Shown: positions 41,383 to 50,930 of the stretch, one piece after another
Layout of the letters: the number at the start of each line of letters is the position of its first letter
Position numbering within the stretch: position 1 is the first letter of the stretch
Source: Leguminivora glycinivorella
Lineage: Eukaryota > Arthropoda > Insecta > Lepidoptera > Tortricidae
Assembly (NCBI RefSeq): GCF_023078275.1
Contig: NC_062993.1
Location: forward strand, 1,914,252-1,978,251
Length of the DNA: 64,000 bases
Direction of reading: 5' to 3'
The notes under the pieces: model-generated
Seen by the model: only the letters and a program-made list of their open reading frames with translations
What the model was told of the DNA's origin: nothing
Databases searched by the model: none
Program-made: the position numbers and the translations under genes

Positions 41383-42456
41383 ATTTAGCATTTTGGTTAT
41401 ATAATGAAACGTTTTTATTTTATGCTTGTTTGAGAGATCATATCAATTCAATTATGCGACAGAGTATGTTAAAGGGGTATAATATGCAGCCTTTTGTCCA
41501 AAATAATAATCAACGGTTTTACTTCAAGAGAGGTAACTAACTTCCAAGGAACAAATTAGCTTTACTCAAATGTCATATGACCTATAGTGACTACTAATAT
41601 GACGAAATAACTAACTTCCAAAGAACAAATTAGCTTTACCCAAATGTCATATGACCTGAAGTGACTAATATGATAAAATAATTGTAAACATTTATTTGTA
41701 TTACAATTCGGGCAATTCTCCATTTAAGCGATCCTAATTAAATTTGTTTTTGGGATAAATTTAAATATGTAATTCAATTGGCAAATATGGGACATAATAA
41801 AACTGCGTTGGTTATAAATCAATGACACCAATTATATATTTACTCGTTAGAGACACATCAAAATATACTCAACAAGGGAGTAAAATCATAAACATGGTTA
41901 CTATTAAGTTACGTATAATGAAATAGTAAAATATGCTTATTTTTAATTACAATTTCATTAGTCAGTTTCATCAATTTATTCAGGTAGTTTTCATTAATTA
42001 ATTTTCATAGTTAAATACGGGTAATTATTATTAAATAATCAGACATAAACAGCGTTGTAGAGTTGTTTATAACGAAACACTAAAACATTAACTTTTTAAT
42101 TACATCTTCATTAACCCATTTCATAAATTAATTCAGACAATTTTCATTGAATAAATTCAGGTATTTATTAAATAATCAGATTAAGGTACTTCAAATAATT
42201 TCATAAATTAATTCAGACAATTATTATTATTATTATGATATAATCAGATAAAGGTACTTATCTCTGTTCGTGGCGCTGGTAGAACTAAAAGTGACTGCCC
42301 GCCGACGAGCAGTCCCTTTTATAACCAGTCCAGGTAAACTTGCCAGACCGACCCGGTTTCTTTGTCTACCGACATTATTGCCATAAATTTAAATGTTTGA
42401 GAGAAACGTACCTTAAAATTTTACAATTATTAAACATTATAATGGCAAATCCAACA
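41383..42456 (+). repeat. right long terminal direct repeat
   Basis: Copy of 35279-36352 at a constant offset of 6104. It ends in CCAACA followed by TATGTATGG. No difference from the left copy was found by eye. Confidence 0.9.
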
Positions 42457-42499
42457 TATGTATGGAATGCATAAAGACTTACTGCGTTTTAACTTTGAG

Positions 42500-42790
42500 G
42501 AACAGCGTGAGATACGAGATTTTTTAAAAGTAGTGACGAAATACAGTTTTCAGTACAGATGGTGTTTTTTTTACGCACTAGTGCGAGAAGTGGTTCATTA
42601 TATGCCAGGTCGAAACTTCGGAGGCTCATCTGTACTGAAAAACGTCGTACGATACACGTGCGAAAAGGAAATTCGTAACTCGTGTCGATTTAAAACACTC
42701 CCTTCGGTCGTGTTTCAATTTATCGCCACTCGTTTCGAACTTCCTTTTTTACGCACTTGTATCGTAATGTACTATTTCATGGGCACTGTA
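42500..42790 (-). repeat. MITE-like repeat related to 35085-35180
   Basis: TACGCACTAGTGCGAGAAGT, CGATACACGTGCGAAAAGGA and TCGCCACTCGTTTCGAACTT with TACGCACTTGTATCGTAATG form imperfect mirrors (CTAGTGCGAGAAG / CTTCCTTTTTTACGCACT). The open frame 42458-42796 through it is not recognised. Confidence 0.5.
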
Positions 42791-42961
42791 TTTTAGGCAT
42801 TTTGAGAAAGTGAAGTTTTGGTTATAAGTTAATTTGACTTTTAGACATTTTGGGAATACGGTAATTTGAGATGTAGGTTTAAGTCATTTCAAGTTTTAGA
42901 CATTATGATTATTATCAGACTAATCTGTTTTGGCATTGCGACGTTTTAGAAATATTCATAT
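42791..42961. other. low-complexity quasi-repeat
   Basis: Short units like TTTTAGACATTTTGGGAATA recur every 15 to 25 bases. A similar stretch lies at 63485-63655. Confidence 0.4.
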
Positions 42962-43200
42962 TAATATTATAAATGAGAAAGTGTGTGTCTGTTTGTTTGT
43001 CCGTCTTTCACGGCAAAACAGAGCGACGAATTGACGTGATTTTTTAAGTGGAGATATTATAGTTGAAGGGATGGAGAGTGACATAGGCTACTTTTTGTCT
43101 CTTTCTAACCCCCCACCTAATTAAAATGGGGGGCTAGAAGTTTGTATGGAGCATTCCGCATTTTCGAATTTAACGCGAGCGAAGCCGCGGGCAAAAGATT
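42962..43200 (+). mobile_element. family K element
   Basis: AATATTATAAATGAGAAAGT GTGTGTCTG(TTTG)n TCCGTCTTTCACGGCAAAAC, GGGATGGAGAGTGACATAGG and GCGAGCGAAGCCGCGGGCAA. A second full copy is at 58160. Confidence 0.9.
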
Positions 43201-43202
43201 TT

Positions 43203-43470
43203 TTTTTTTATATACTACGTCGGTGGCAAACAAGTATACGGTCCGCCTGATGTAAAGCGGTCACCGTAACCTATGGCCGCCTGCAACTCAAACAGTGTCA
43301 CATGCGCGTTGCCACCCCATCAGAAACTTGTACACTCCCTTTTGCTGTGTTAAGTACACAGCAAAAAGGAGTGTGTACAAGTTCCAAGGAGGGTTCGGGT
43401 TGCCGACGACTCAAAGGACAATAGACGGAACAAGTTAGTTCCGTAAGTCCTCCCGTCATCAGCACACCGA
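43203..43470 (+). mobile_element. family S3 element
   Basis: T run, ATACTACGTCGGTGGCAAAC to CCGTAAGTCCTCCCGTCATC. It includes the internal hairpin TTTTGCTGTGTTAAGTACAC AGCAAAA. It directly follows a K element. Confidence 0.88.
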
Positions 43471-43554
43471 TAGTGGTATTATAAAATTTGGTTGAAACGA
43501 GCCATAATCAGTCGTCAGTAGACCTATCGTAAATAACATTGTGACATTGTAGTG

Positions 43555-44140
43555 ACAAAAAGTAGCCTATGTCACTCTCCATCCCTTCAACTATCTCCAC
43601 GCAACTATGGGAACAAATCAAATTATTTTAACAAATATTTTGATTTGTGTTTTTTATGTAGTCACACTACTATATATAAATTAAAAATCGAAATAAGATG
43701 TCATATATTAAAAAAAAATGACGAGCACCACCAGTGGTGAAGGCCGGATTCGAACCGGCGTCTTTTAGCAATCCGGGCCAAACGCCATGAACCCCTAGGC
43801 CACCTCGCCACAGCGGAAGCCGTCGAAATTTCTCTTTTATATGTCATCTTTGTAATACTAGGCGTCTTTGACCAACTCTATGGGCAAGCACTAGGTGCTT
43901 GCACCTCCTATACGAAACCTTTTACAGGTTTACGATATAGCTAGAGAGACTGGTGCTGCCATCTATACGCAACTAAGGGAACAAATCAAATTAATATTTG
44001 GTATATGACATCTTATTTCGATTTTTTTTTTGTTATATCTCCACTTAAAAAATCACGTCAATTCGTCGCTCCATTTTGCCGTGAAAGACGGACAAACAAA
44101 CAGACAGACACACACACTTTCTCATTTATAATATTCTAGT
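43555..44140 (-). mobile_element. family K element split by an insertion
   Basis: AAAAAGTAGCCTATGTCACT CTCCATCCCTTCAACTATCTCCAC is the minus-strand middle of K. The rest resumes at 44045 (TTAAAAAATCACGTCAATTC GTCGCTCC) and runs to ACTTTCTCATTTATAATATT. TATCTCCAC is duplicated at 43592-43600 and 44036-44044. Confidence 0.9.
43601..44035 (-). mobile_element. 435-bp insertion with tRNA-like core
   Basis: Flanked by a 9-bp duplication (TATCTCCAC). On the minus strand at about 43738-43812 lie an A-box-like TGGCCTAGGGG and a B-box GGTTCGAATCC. The acceptor sides TGGCGAG/CTTCACC pair mostly, but the anticodon arm is not canonical. A GCAACTA-GGGAACAAATCAAATT block occurs near each end, and a 20-bp inverted pair (TCGAAATAAGATGTCATATA) lies at about 43690 and 44000. 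It resembles the SINE at 15.1-15.3 kb. Confidence 0.75.
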
Positions 44141-44474
44141 CAACCAAAAAGTCGATAGGATTGTGATGTTGGCTAGATACCCTGTTTATGTAAGTTATTC
44201 TCTTCACTACTTATAGCCCGTTTTCCCCATTGTACGTGCAACAATCTAGCGCCGAAGTTCACAATCACAGTATTAACCCTAAAAAGCTGCACTGTCCCCG
44301 ATCATTAGCAACACTGTTCGCCAGATTCTACTTTGTATTTTACTGTTTTAGTCTAAGATCAACTCTCAGTAGATCGTATTTTATATTTTCAGGGGCCCTT
44401 ACGGATCGTCAAACCATCAAGAAAAGAGCGTACATCCATTTTAAAGGCCGGAAACGCGCCTCTTACACTTCTGG
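44141..44474. other. unassigned sequence with acceptor-like site
   Basis: TTTATATTTTCAG at about 44379-44391 is a good splice-acceptor look-alike, followed by a short frame (GALTDRQTIKKRAYIHFKGR...) that runs into an F element. Probably chance. Confidence 0.3.
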
Positions 44475-44705
44475 CACAGTATAATAAAGAGTACTATCGT
44501 ACAGTATGGCCACTCCCGCTCCCCGCTGAAATTGCCGCCCACCCCCTCTCGGTTACCTCACAGTTACCGCCTGTCAAAAACACGCACAGTCGACCTGTCA
44601 TATTTCACACATACAAGCATAGTACGCGTTCACCTACACGAGCTAAGACTGTGTGCTAGGAATACGCCTCTTTCAATATATTTGATCGCCAGTGTCCGAG
44701 GTGTG
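44475..44705 (+). mobile_element. family F element
   Basis: A 231-bp copy from CACAGTATAATAAAGAGTAC to CGCCAGTGTCCGAGGTGTG. The flanks (CTTCTGG / TTCAGAT) do not match, so one flank may have been rearranged. Confidence 0.88.
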
Positions 44706-44722
44706 TTCAGATAAGATAAAAA

Positions 44723-45156
44723 TAGTTATTTGTTATACAAGGGGGCAAAGTTGTATTTTAACGCCGAGTGTGGAATTGAAAAACGAGCAAGTGAAAGGAT
44801 TCTATAGTTGAACCACGAGCGGAGCAAGTGGTTCGAGAATAAAATCCTGAACTTGCGAGTTTTTTAACACACGAGAAGTAAAATACATTTGCCGTGGTGT
44901 GTAACACAAAACTTTTCCCCTCACTATAGCGAGGAAACTACAACGCAAAAAATGCGTTTATCACTGCTTCCAGTAGTTCCACAGGAGGAAAATCATCTCT
45001 ATTACTTACTAGATTTACCTACTTTTATCAATTTTAAAGCAGTTAATTTGACTTTATTCAAGGTCAAATTACTTTACCCACTAGTGGATAAAATGTGTTT
45101 TTACCCGCTGGTATTAAAGGACAAAACACGTGTTTCCGAGCTAGTGAGGGGAAACT
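44723..45156 (+). mobile_element. family D element, near full length
   Basis: AGTTATTTGTTATACAAGGG GGCAAAG ... AACCACGAGCGGAGCAAGTG, then TTTTCCCCTCACTATAGCGA GG and, at the end, the inverted CCGAGCTAGTGAGGGGAAA. The CCCCTCACTA-ended 3' part (about 44917-45154) is itself a TIR unit. Confidence 0.88.
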
Positions 45157-45237
45157 AAAGATAAAAGTCTTCACTTAATGTCAAACTACCGAAAACTGGT
45201 GTTTTCTTATACGTATTCTGGATAAAACATACAGGGT

Positions 45238-45372
45238 ACAGTCAAGTGTAAAAATATGGGTGCGTACAACTTATCAAAAATATGTCCCATAGCACTTTAT
45301 GTCGGCGGAATAAGGTCTCCGTACATATTTTTGAGCGGATAAAATCGATACGTATTTTTGCACTTATACGAG
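45238..45372. mobile_element. TACAGTCA-type element, degraded
   Basis: TACAGTCAAGTGTAAAAATA TGGGTGCG and the mirror TACGTATTTTTGCACTTATA define imperfect arms. The terminal octamer survives only at the left. Confidence 0.6.
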
Positions 45373-45643
45373 AAATTTCTAATATTTAATCCCTTGCTAT
45401 ACAGGATCAAAAGATTGAGTGAGATAAAAAAACCTTAAGGCAAAAAAGTTTTTGTGACTTTTCTGTAAAATAAATAATATTGTAAAACGCTTTATCTAAA
45501 TGTACTTGTACAGGGTGATCTTTGATCCGAAGCACCTCTGACAAGTACTTCGTGTAAAGAAAGTCACAACTAAAATGTCTCAGTGCTGAAAAGGTATCTC
45601 AGGGCTTCAGACATTTTAACGATGCTCCATTAGATTAGCTTTA

Positions 45644-45795
45644 CTATGTGAGTGTGCACGGGAAAACGTCCCACTTTGTCGATTGCTATAAAGCCGCTTT
45701 GTCAGTTTATTAATGTAAAGGTATAAGTAAATCTCGCCTAACCGACAACGGTAACCGACAAAGTGGGACGTTTTACTAAAGATACTCACATATAG
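45644..45795. mobile_element. MITE
   Basis: CTATGTGAGTGTGCACGGGA AAACGTCCCACTTTGTCG mirrors the right end CGACAAAGTGGGACGTTTTA ... CTCACATATAG. A 152-bp element. Confidence 0.85.
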
Positions 45796-45827
45796 CAAGC
45801 AATACATGCAACTTAACCCTTCATACT

Positions 45828-46050
45828 CACCCCCTTTCTTCCCGTGGGTGTTGTAGAAGTCTACTGTGGGATATGGGTTAAATTGTGGCGTAGGCGAGAA
45901 GCTGGCAACCTGTCACTGCAATGTCAAAATTTCGTTTCTTTGAACCCCTTATTTGCCGAGAGTGACACTGAAACTTGAGTAGTTTTATGTGCTCTGCCTA
46001 CGTCCTTATATGACACAGACAGGCGCGATTTTATGTACTTATGTATATAA
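45828..46050 (+). mobile_element. SINE S2, near full length, old
   Basis: CCCCCTTTCTTCCCGTGGGT GTTGTAGAAG, TTAAATTGTGGCGTAGGCGA GAAGCTGG ... ATGTGCTCTGCCTAC, then a decayed tail (TTATGTACTTATGTATA). Confidence 0.88.
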
Positions 46051-46054
46051 ATAA

Positions 46055-46304
46055 ATAAATAATAAATATTATAGGAAATTTAAACACAGATTGACTGAAT
46101 CCCACGGTAAGCTCAAGAAGGCTTGTGTTGTGGGTACTCAGACAACGATATATATAATATACAAATACTTATGTACATAGAAAACATCCATGACTCAGGA
46201 AAAAATATCTGTGCTCATCACACAAATAAATGCCCTTACCGGGATTCGACCCGGGACCGCGGCGTAGCAGGCAGGGTCACTACCGACTGCGCCAGACCGG
46301 TCGG
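46055..46304 (-). mobile_element. SINE S1, full length with tRNA-like head
   Basis: Minus strand: the head at about 46232-46304 reads ACCGACCGGTCTGGCGCAGT CGGTAGTGACC ... GGTCCCGGGTCGAATCCCGG TAAGGGCA (boxes A and B visible). The body is GTGATGAGCACAGATATTTT and CTTGAGCTTACCGTGGGATT. The tail is A/T-rich. Confidence 0.9.
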
Positions 46305-46317
46305 TGTATATAATATT

Positions 46318-46451
46318 ATAATAAGAACACTCCCGACTAACTCAGCTTTCAGACAAAAAAAACTAAATCTAAATCGGTTCATCCGTTCGGGAGCTACGAT
46401 GCCACAGACAGACACACACACAGACAGACAGACGTCGGGGGTTAAAAATAC
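46318..46451 (-). mobile_element. family C fragment with internal deletion
   Basis: AAGAACACTCCCGACTAACT CAGC to CAGACAGACAGACGTCGGGG GTTAAAAA. The GTCAAACTTATAACACCCC segment is deleted. Confidence 0.85.
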
Positions 46452-46477
46452 TTGGCGCTGATTGAATTTCATTTTTT

Positions 46478-46811
46478 AGTTATTTGTTATACAAGGGGGC
46501 AAAGTTGTATTTTAACGCCGAGTGTGAAATTGAAAAACGAGCAAGTGAAAGGATTCTATAGTTGAACCACGAGCGAAGCGAGTGGTTCGTGAATAGAATC
46601 CTGAACTTGCGAGTTTTTTTAACACACGAGAAGTAAAATACATTTGCGCCCGAGTGTAACACAAAACTTTTCCCCTCACTATAGCGAGGAAACTACAGCG
46701 CAAAAAACATGGCTAAGAACACTCCCGACTAATACAGCTTTCAAATAAAAAAAACTAAATCGAAATCGGTTCATCCATTCAGGAGCTACGATGCCACAGA
46801 CAGACACACAC

Positions 46812-46870
<59 letters not shown>

Positions 46871-47115
46871 CGTCAAACTTATAACACCCCGTCGTTTTTT
46901 CGTCGGGGGTTAAAAATGCGTTTATCACTGCTTCCAGTAGTTCCACAGGTGGTAAATCATCTTTATTACTAGATTCACCTACTTTTATCAATTTTAAGGC
47001 AGTTAATTTGACTTTATTCAAAGTCAAATTACTTTACCCACTAGTGGATAAGATGCGTTTTTACCCGCTGCTATTAAAGGACAAAACACGTGTTTCCGAG
47101 CTAGTGAGGGGAAAA
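46478..47115 (+). mobile_element. family D element interrupted by a C element
   Basis: AGTTATTTGTTATACAAGGG GGC to ACAGCGCAAAAAA at 46707, then TGCGTTTATCACTGCTTCC from 46917 to CTAGTGAGGGGAAAAA. The uninterrupted GCAAAAAATGCG is seen at 44.95 kb. Confidence 0.92.
46708..46911 (-). mobile_element. family C element nested in D
   Basis: CATGGCTAAGAACACTCCCG to TTTTTTCGTCGGGGGTTAAAAA, with a CAGA tract of about 70 bp. It sits in the A6 run of the D element and lacks its usual outer 60 bp on one side. Confidence 0.9.
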
Positions 47116-47412
47116 ATACCTTACCTGACCTTATGTGCAAGAGGCACGAATTGAGATAAATGTCAAATCGACACAACATTTCAACGGTACCTTTTCCGCT
47201 TGAACAGCACATATACTTTCAACAGTAGTTTAGGCTGCTTTATCGTTTATCTAGTCGATAAACTGCGATGAAAAGTTAACGTGGCCCGAGCGAAGGATAT
47301 GAGCTGTAAAATTTATTATAGCTCTTAATCTTAGGGAGTATTGGAACTACTTTAGTTTGAGAGGAAATGTTGACGATCTAGAAGCTTATGCGATATATCT
47401 TCGTCACATTCA

Positions 47413-47632
47413 TAAACTCACGCCTGTATTTCTAAAGGGGTAGGCAGAGCACACGAAACTGCTCAAGATTCAATGCCACTCTTGGCAATGAATTGGTTGA
47501 AATAAAACGAAATGCGAATTGCTGTGACAAGTTGCCAGCGCAACGACAATGGAACCCATATCCCACAGTCAACTTCTACGGCACCCACGGGAAGAAAGGG
47601 GGTGGTGAAATTCTTAACCCGTCACCACTGGG
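47413..47632 (-). mobile_element. SINE S2, diverged
   Basis: TCACGCCTGTATTTCTAAAG GGGTAGGCAGAGCACACGAA ... GCACCCACGGGAAGAAAGGG GGTGGTGAAATTC. The tail repeat is lost. Confidence 0.88.
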
Positions 47633-47710
47633 GGCGCACTACAAAATATATCTTCAGATTAAACTCTATTTTCTGTATAATTCTTAACATTCTTTTCTTC
47701 CCGATTTTTT

Positions 47711-47927
47711 TTAACCCCCGACGCAAAAACGACGGCGTGTTATAAGTTTGACGTATCTGTCTGTCTGTGGCATCGTGGCTCCCGAAAGGATGAACCGATT
47801 TAGATTTAGTTTTTTTTGTCTGAAAGCTGAGTTAGTCGGGAGTTTTTTAGTCATGTTTCATGAAAATCGGTCCATTACAAGCGGTCGAGGCTTTTTCAAA
47901 ATTTTAATTTTGTGGTTATTCTCTTAA
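47711..47927 (+). mobile_element. family C element
   Basis: AACCCCCGACGCAAAAACGA CGGCGTGTTATAAG, a very short GTCTGTCTGT, GCATCGTGGCTCCCGAAAGG and AAAATTTTAATTTTGTGGTT. Confidence 0.92.
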
Positions 47928-48117
47928 AAATCTCTTGTCTCTTTATGAAAGAAATGAAACAAAACTTGTGTTTTGTTTAACTTAAACTATGAGCAGAGAC
48001 AATACTTGTTTACACTGGCCACTAATATCTGTGGTTGTTATTACGTCCATAGGTGGTTCGCTTCACTGCTCTAGTTTGGGGCTAGCGGGCTCATATCACT
48101 AGCGATAATTGAATTAT

Positions 48118-48255
48118 AACCACAAAATTAAAATTTTGAAAAAACCCCCGACCGCGAAACAGTGGACCGATTTTCATAAAACATAGCTAAGAACGCTCCC
48201 GACTAACTTAGCTTTCAAACAAAAAAAACTAAATCGAAATCGGTTCATCCGTTCA
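48118..48255 (-). mobile_element. family C fragment
   Basis: AACCACAAAATTAAAATTTT GAAAAAACCCCCGACCGCG to ATCGGTTCATCCGTTC. The microsatellite and 5' end are missing. Confidence 0.85.
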
Positions 48256-48683
48256 AACGATTATATAATCTCGGACCAATGTACCACACACATTGTTCGG
48301 ACTTTTTAAGTATGTGTCTGTTAGGGAGAAGATTACTTCCATTTCGGTAGTTACGGCCACGCATTCTAAATTAATCAAGATTTTTACGAACTACTTTCAT
48401 AATTTCCAATATATATAGATTCTGAACAGTCATTTTTTCAGTTACAATTTATGTTACACAACGAAGCCACGGACACTGTTATTTCGAATGTATGACCTAC
48501 AAATAACATAATATTTGTTATAGGTGACTGTACCACAGTATAATAAAAAGTACTATCGTACAGTATGGCCACTCCCGCTCCCCGCTGGAAGTGCAGCCCA
48601 CCCCCTCTCGGTTTCCTCACAGTTACCGCCTGTCAAAAACGCGAACAGTCGACCTGTCATATTTCACTCATACAAGCATAGTA

Positions 48684-49462
48684 GTAGGAAAGGAATGAGA
48701 ATGAATGTCAGTAAGACGAAAGTAATGGTATTTGAAAGAGATGAGATTATGACAGATTGCGAAATTGAGATCGATAATGAAAGTTTGGAACAAGTGAAAG
48801 AGTTTGTGTATTTGGGAACGTTGTTTACAAGGGACGGTAAACATGGAAAAGATATTGAAAGGAGAGTGAATGCTGGGAATAGAGTGAATGGAGCACTAAA
48901 CGCTTTTATGGGCAGCCAGAAAGTGTCGCAAAAAGCACATCTGGCGGTGCATAGAGGAGTTTTGGTGCCTACACTTATGTATGGTAGTGAAAGTTGGGTG
49001 TGGGAGAAAAGACTTCAAAGTCAAGTGAATGCCGTAGAAATGAGAGCGTTAAGAAGCATGGCTGGTGTAAAGTTGAGTGATAGGATCAGAAATAGCGTGA
49101 TAAGAGAGAAGTGTGGAGTGGATGTAGATGTGGTGACAAAGATTGAGATGGGTATGTTAAGGTGGTTTGGGCATGTAGAGAGGATGGATGAGAGGAGATT
49201 AACGAAGAAAGTATATGAAAAAGGAGTGGAAGGGTCAGTTGGTAGTGGAAGGCCTAGGCGAACTTTTCTTGATCAAATCGGGGAAATATTGCAAAGAGGC
49301 CAGGTCAGAAGTACTCGAAACCGACGAGCGTGTATGAGAAATGTTATGAAAGTGTGTGAAGCGAAAGTGGTTTGTCAGGATCGTAGTAAATGGAAATCCG
49401 TGATCTCTGCCTACCCCTCTGGGAAACAGGCGTGATTGTATGTATGTATGTATGTATGTATG
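48684..49462 (+). mobile_element. 5'-truncated LINE with 13-bp target duplication
   Basis: A 779-bp insertion flanked by TACAAGCATAGTA (48671-48683 and 49463-49475). It begins inside the reverse-transcriptase gene and ends with CTCTGCCTACCCCTCTGGGA AACAGGCGTGATTG and (TATG)n. Intact target copies and an open frame indicate a young insertion. Clade not assigned. Confidence 0.93.
48686..49435 (+). pseudogene. reverse-transcriptase C-terminal region of a LINE, 5'-truncated
   Basis: An uninterrupted frame of about 249 codons. It opens RKGMRMNVSKTKVMVFERDE, the stretch that follows the catalytic FADD box, so the active site lies in the missing 5' part. Then come VKEFVYLGTLFTRDGKHGKD, the thumb signature LVPTLMYGSESWVWEK, VEMRALRSMAGVKLSDRIRN, EMGMLRWFGHVERMDERRLT and GRPRRTFLDQI, the usual order at the C-terminus of RTE-like and related non-LTR polymerases. 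It stops at TGA 49433-49435, 27 bp before the tail. A fused frame extends upstream into the F element but is accidental. The fragment cannot encode an active enzyme. Confidence 0.9.
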
Positions 49463-49562
49463 TACAAGCATAGTACGCGTTCACCTACACGAGCTTAGAC
49501 TGCGTGCTAGTTACGCGCCACTTTCATATATTTGATCGCCAGTGTACGAGGCTCGACTGTAC

Positions 49563-50058
49563 ATAGGCATTCAATGGTGATAAATGAGACAGATTTCAAG
49601 CAAGGGCGTTATCACCGGTTTAACGTAGCGATGAGCATTGACTTATATATTCGTTTGTAAAGGACATGGCACACGGGCACCAAAAACGGTGGCAGCGCAG
49701 CATTGTCGGTAGCATCGCTGTCTGTGTACGAATGTGAGCCAAGCTTGCAATCTATGCGACCGCGTTTAGTAAGTTCATACATATGAAATTGTCTTATCCT
49801 TACTTTTGTAAAACTTTCGCGTTGAGCCTATAACCGAAAAGACGTCATTTCCTCAATCCCGATAGACTCATTAATATAACGGCGAAACATTGGCCCGATC
49901 AGCGCCGCTCGCTTACCGAACTTAGGGTGAATATAATTAACCTAAATCCTTTATTTAGTCAGTTACTGGATTATTTGCTGTAGAGATAAGTTTGAAAACT
50001 TTCTATATAGGCTGGGAACTTAATATCTCAGATTTAAGATTAATTACATAATATCTTG
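49563..50058. other. unassigned sequence
   Basis: Moderate GC. GGACATGGCACACGGGCACC and nearby stretches are not repeated here. No gene evidence. Confidence 0.4.
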
Positions 50059-50191
50059 TACAGTCAACCAATTGGAACCCTAGGCCACTCTACAACCATG
50101 TCAAAATGACAAGCAGTAAGAGATTTCTTACAATCTGATTTATAACGTCACTATGACATAGTTCTACAGTGGTTCCAATTGGTTGACTGTA
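50059..50191. mobile_element. TACAGTCA-ended MITE
   Basis: Perfect 21-bp inverted ends, TACAGTCAACCAATTGGAAC C at 50059-50079 and its mirror at 50171-50191. The interior is not palindromic. The terminal TA may be the target duplication. Confidence 0.92.
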
Positions 50192-50329
50192 GGTACTTGA
50201 GATTCTTAAGAAGTCAGTGGATGACTGTGAAATTTGAAAGTGTTAGGTATACAAGTTTCTTAATATGAATGTCTTAGTCGAAGGATTTTATTTTATTTTT
50301 ATTAATTAAACCTGTCTGCTGCATGCAAC

Positions 50330-50530
50330 CACAGTAATAAAGAGTATTATCGTACAGCATAGCCACTCCCGCTCTCGGTTACCTCACAGTTACCGCCTGT
50401 CAAAAACGCGTACAGTCGACCTGTCATATCTCACTCATATGAGCATGGTCCGCGTTCACCTACACGAGCTTAGAATGTGTGCTAGGAACGCGCCTCTTTC
50501 ATATATTTGATCGCGAGTGTCCGAGGTGTG
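50330..50530 (+). mobile_element. family F element with internal deletion
   Basis: CACAGTAATAAAGAGTATTA TCGTACAG to GAGTGTCCGAGGTGTG. About 30 bp of the GC-rich left interior (CTCCCCGCTGAAAGTGCC) are missing. No matching flanks. Confidence 0.88.
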
Positions 50531-50699
50531 ATGGTGGTGCAACTGAAACGGTGGGTCAAAATGGTAACAAAACTATACCTACGTAACGGAACACCATATT
50601 TGGTGCAGGCCAGGAAAAAGGCAGGCCGGTATAGAAATATGATTTGAAATATGACCGACATTGAGGAAATGGGACGTCCTGTGGGATGTTTCACCACAG

Positions 50700-50930
50700 C
50701 ACAGTATAATAAAGAGTACTATCGTACAGTATGGCCACTCCCGCTCCCCGCTGAAAGTGCCGCCCACCCCCTCTCGGTTACCTCACAGTTACCGCCTGTC
50801 AAAAACACGCACAGTCGACCTGTCATATTTTACTCTTACAAGCATATTATGCGTTCACCTACACGAGCTTAGACTGTGTGCTAGGAACGCGCCTCTTTCA
50901 ATATATTTGATCGCCAGTGTCCGAGGTGTG
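50700..50930 (+). mobile_element. family F element with 7-bp duplication
   Basis: 231 bp from CACAGTATAATAAAGAGTAC to GTCCGAGGTGTG. ACCACAG lies at 50693-50699 and 50931-50937. Confidence 0.93.

Larger units (their letters stand above)
35279..42456 (+). mobile_element. non-autonomous LTR-retrotransposon-like element
   Basis: Two 1074-bp direct repeats, 6104 bp apart, enclose 5.03 kb without gag, protease, reverse transcriptase or integrase frames. Everywhere I compared the repeats they were identical and without indels, so the insertion is recent. A TATG occurs just before the left repeat and just after the right one (possible 4-bp duplication). The repeat ends ...CCAACA. The left margin can also be read as starting TG if one base differs. 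No convincing primer-binding site or polypurine tract was seen, so a segmental duplication is the main alternative. Confidence 0.7.
48534..49555 (+). mobile_element. family F element split by a LINE
   Basis: Left part 48534-48683 and right part 49463-49555 join to a 230-bp F element once the LINE and one target copy are removed. F's own 7-bp duplication ACTGTAC is at 48527-48533 and 49556-49562. Confidence 0.93.

Noticed and set aside
48524..48683. N-terminal extension of the reverse-transcriptase frame
   Set aside because: These codons belong to the F element that was the insertion target; the boundary is fixed by the 13-bp duplication.
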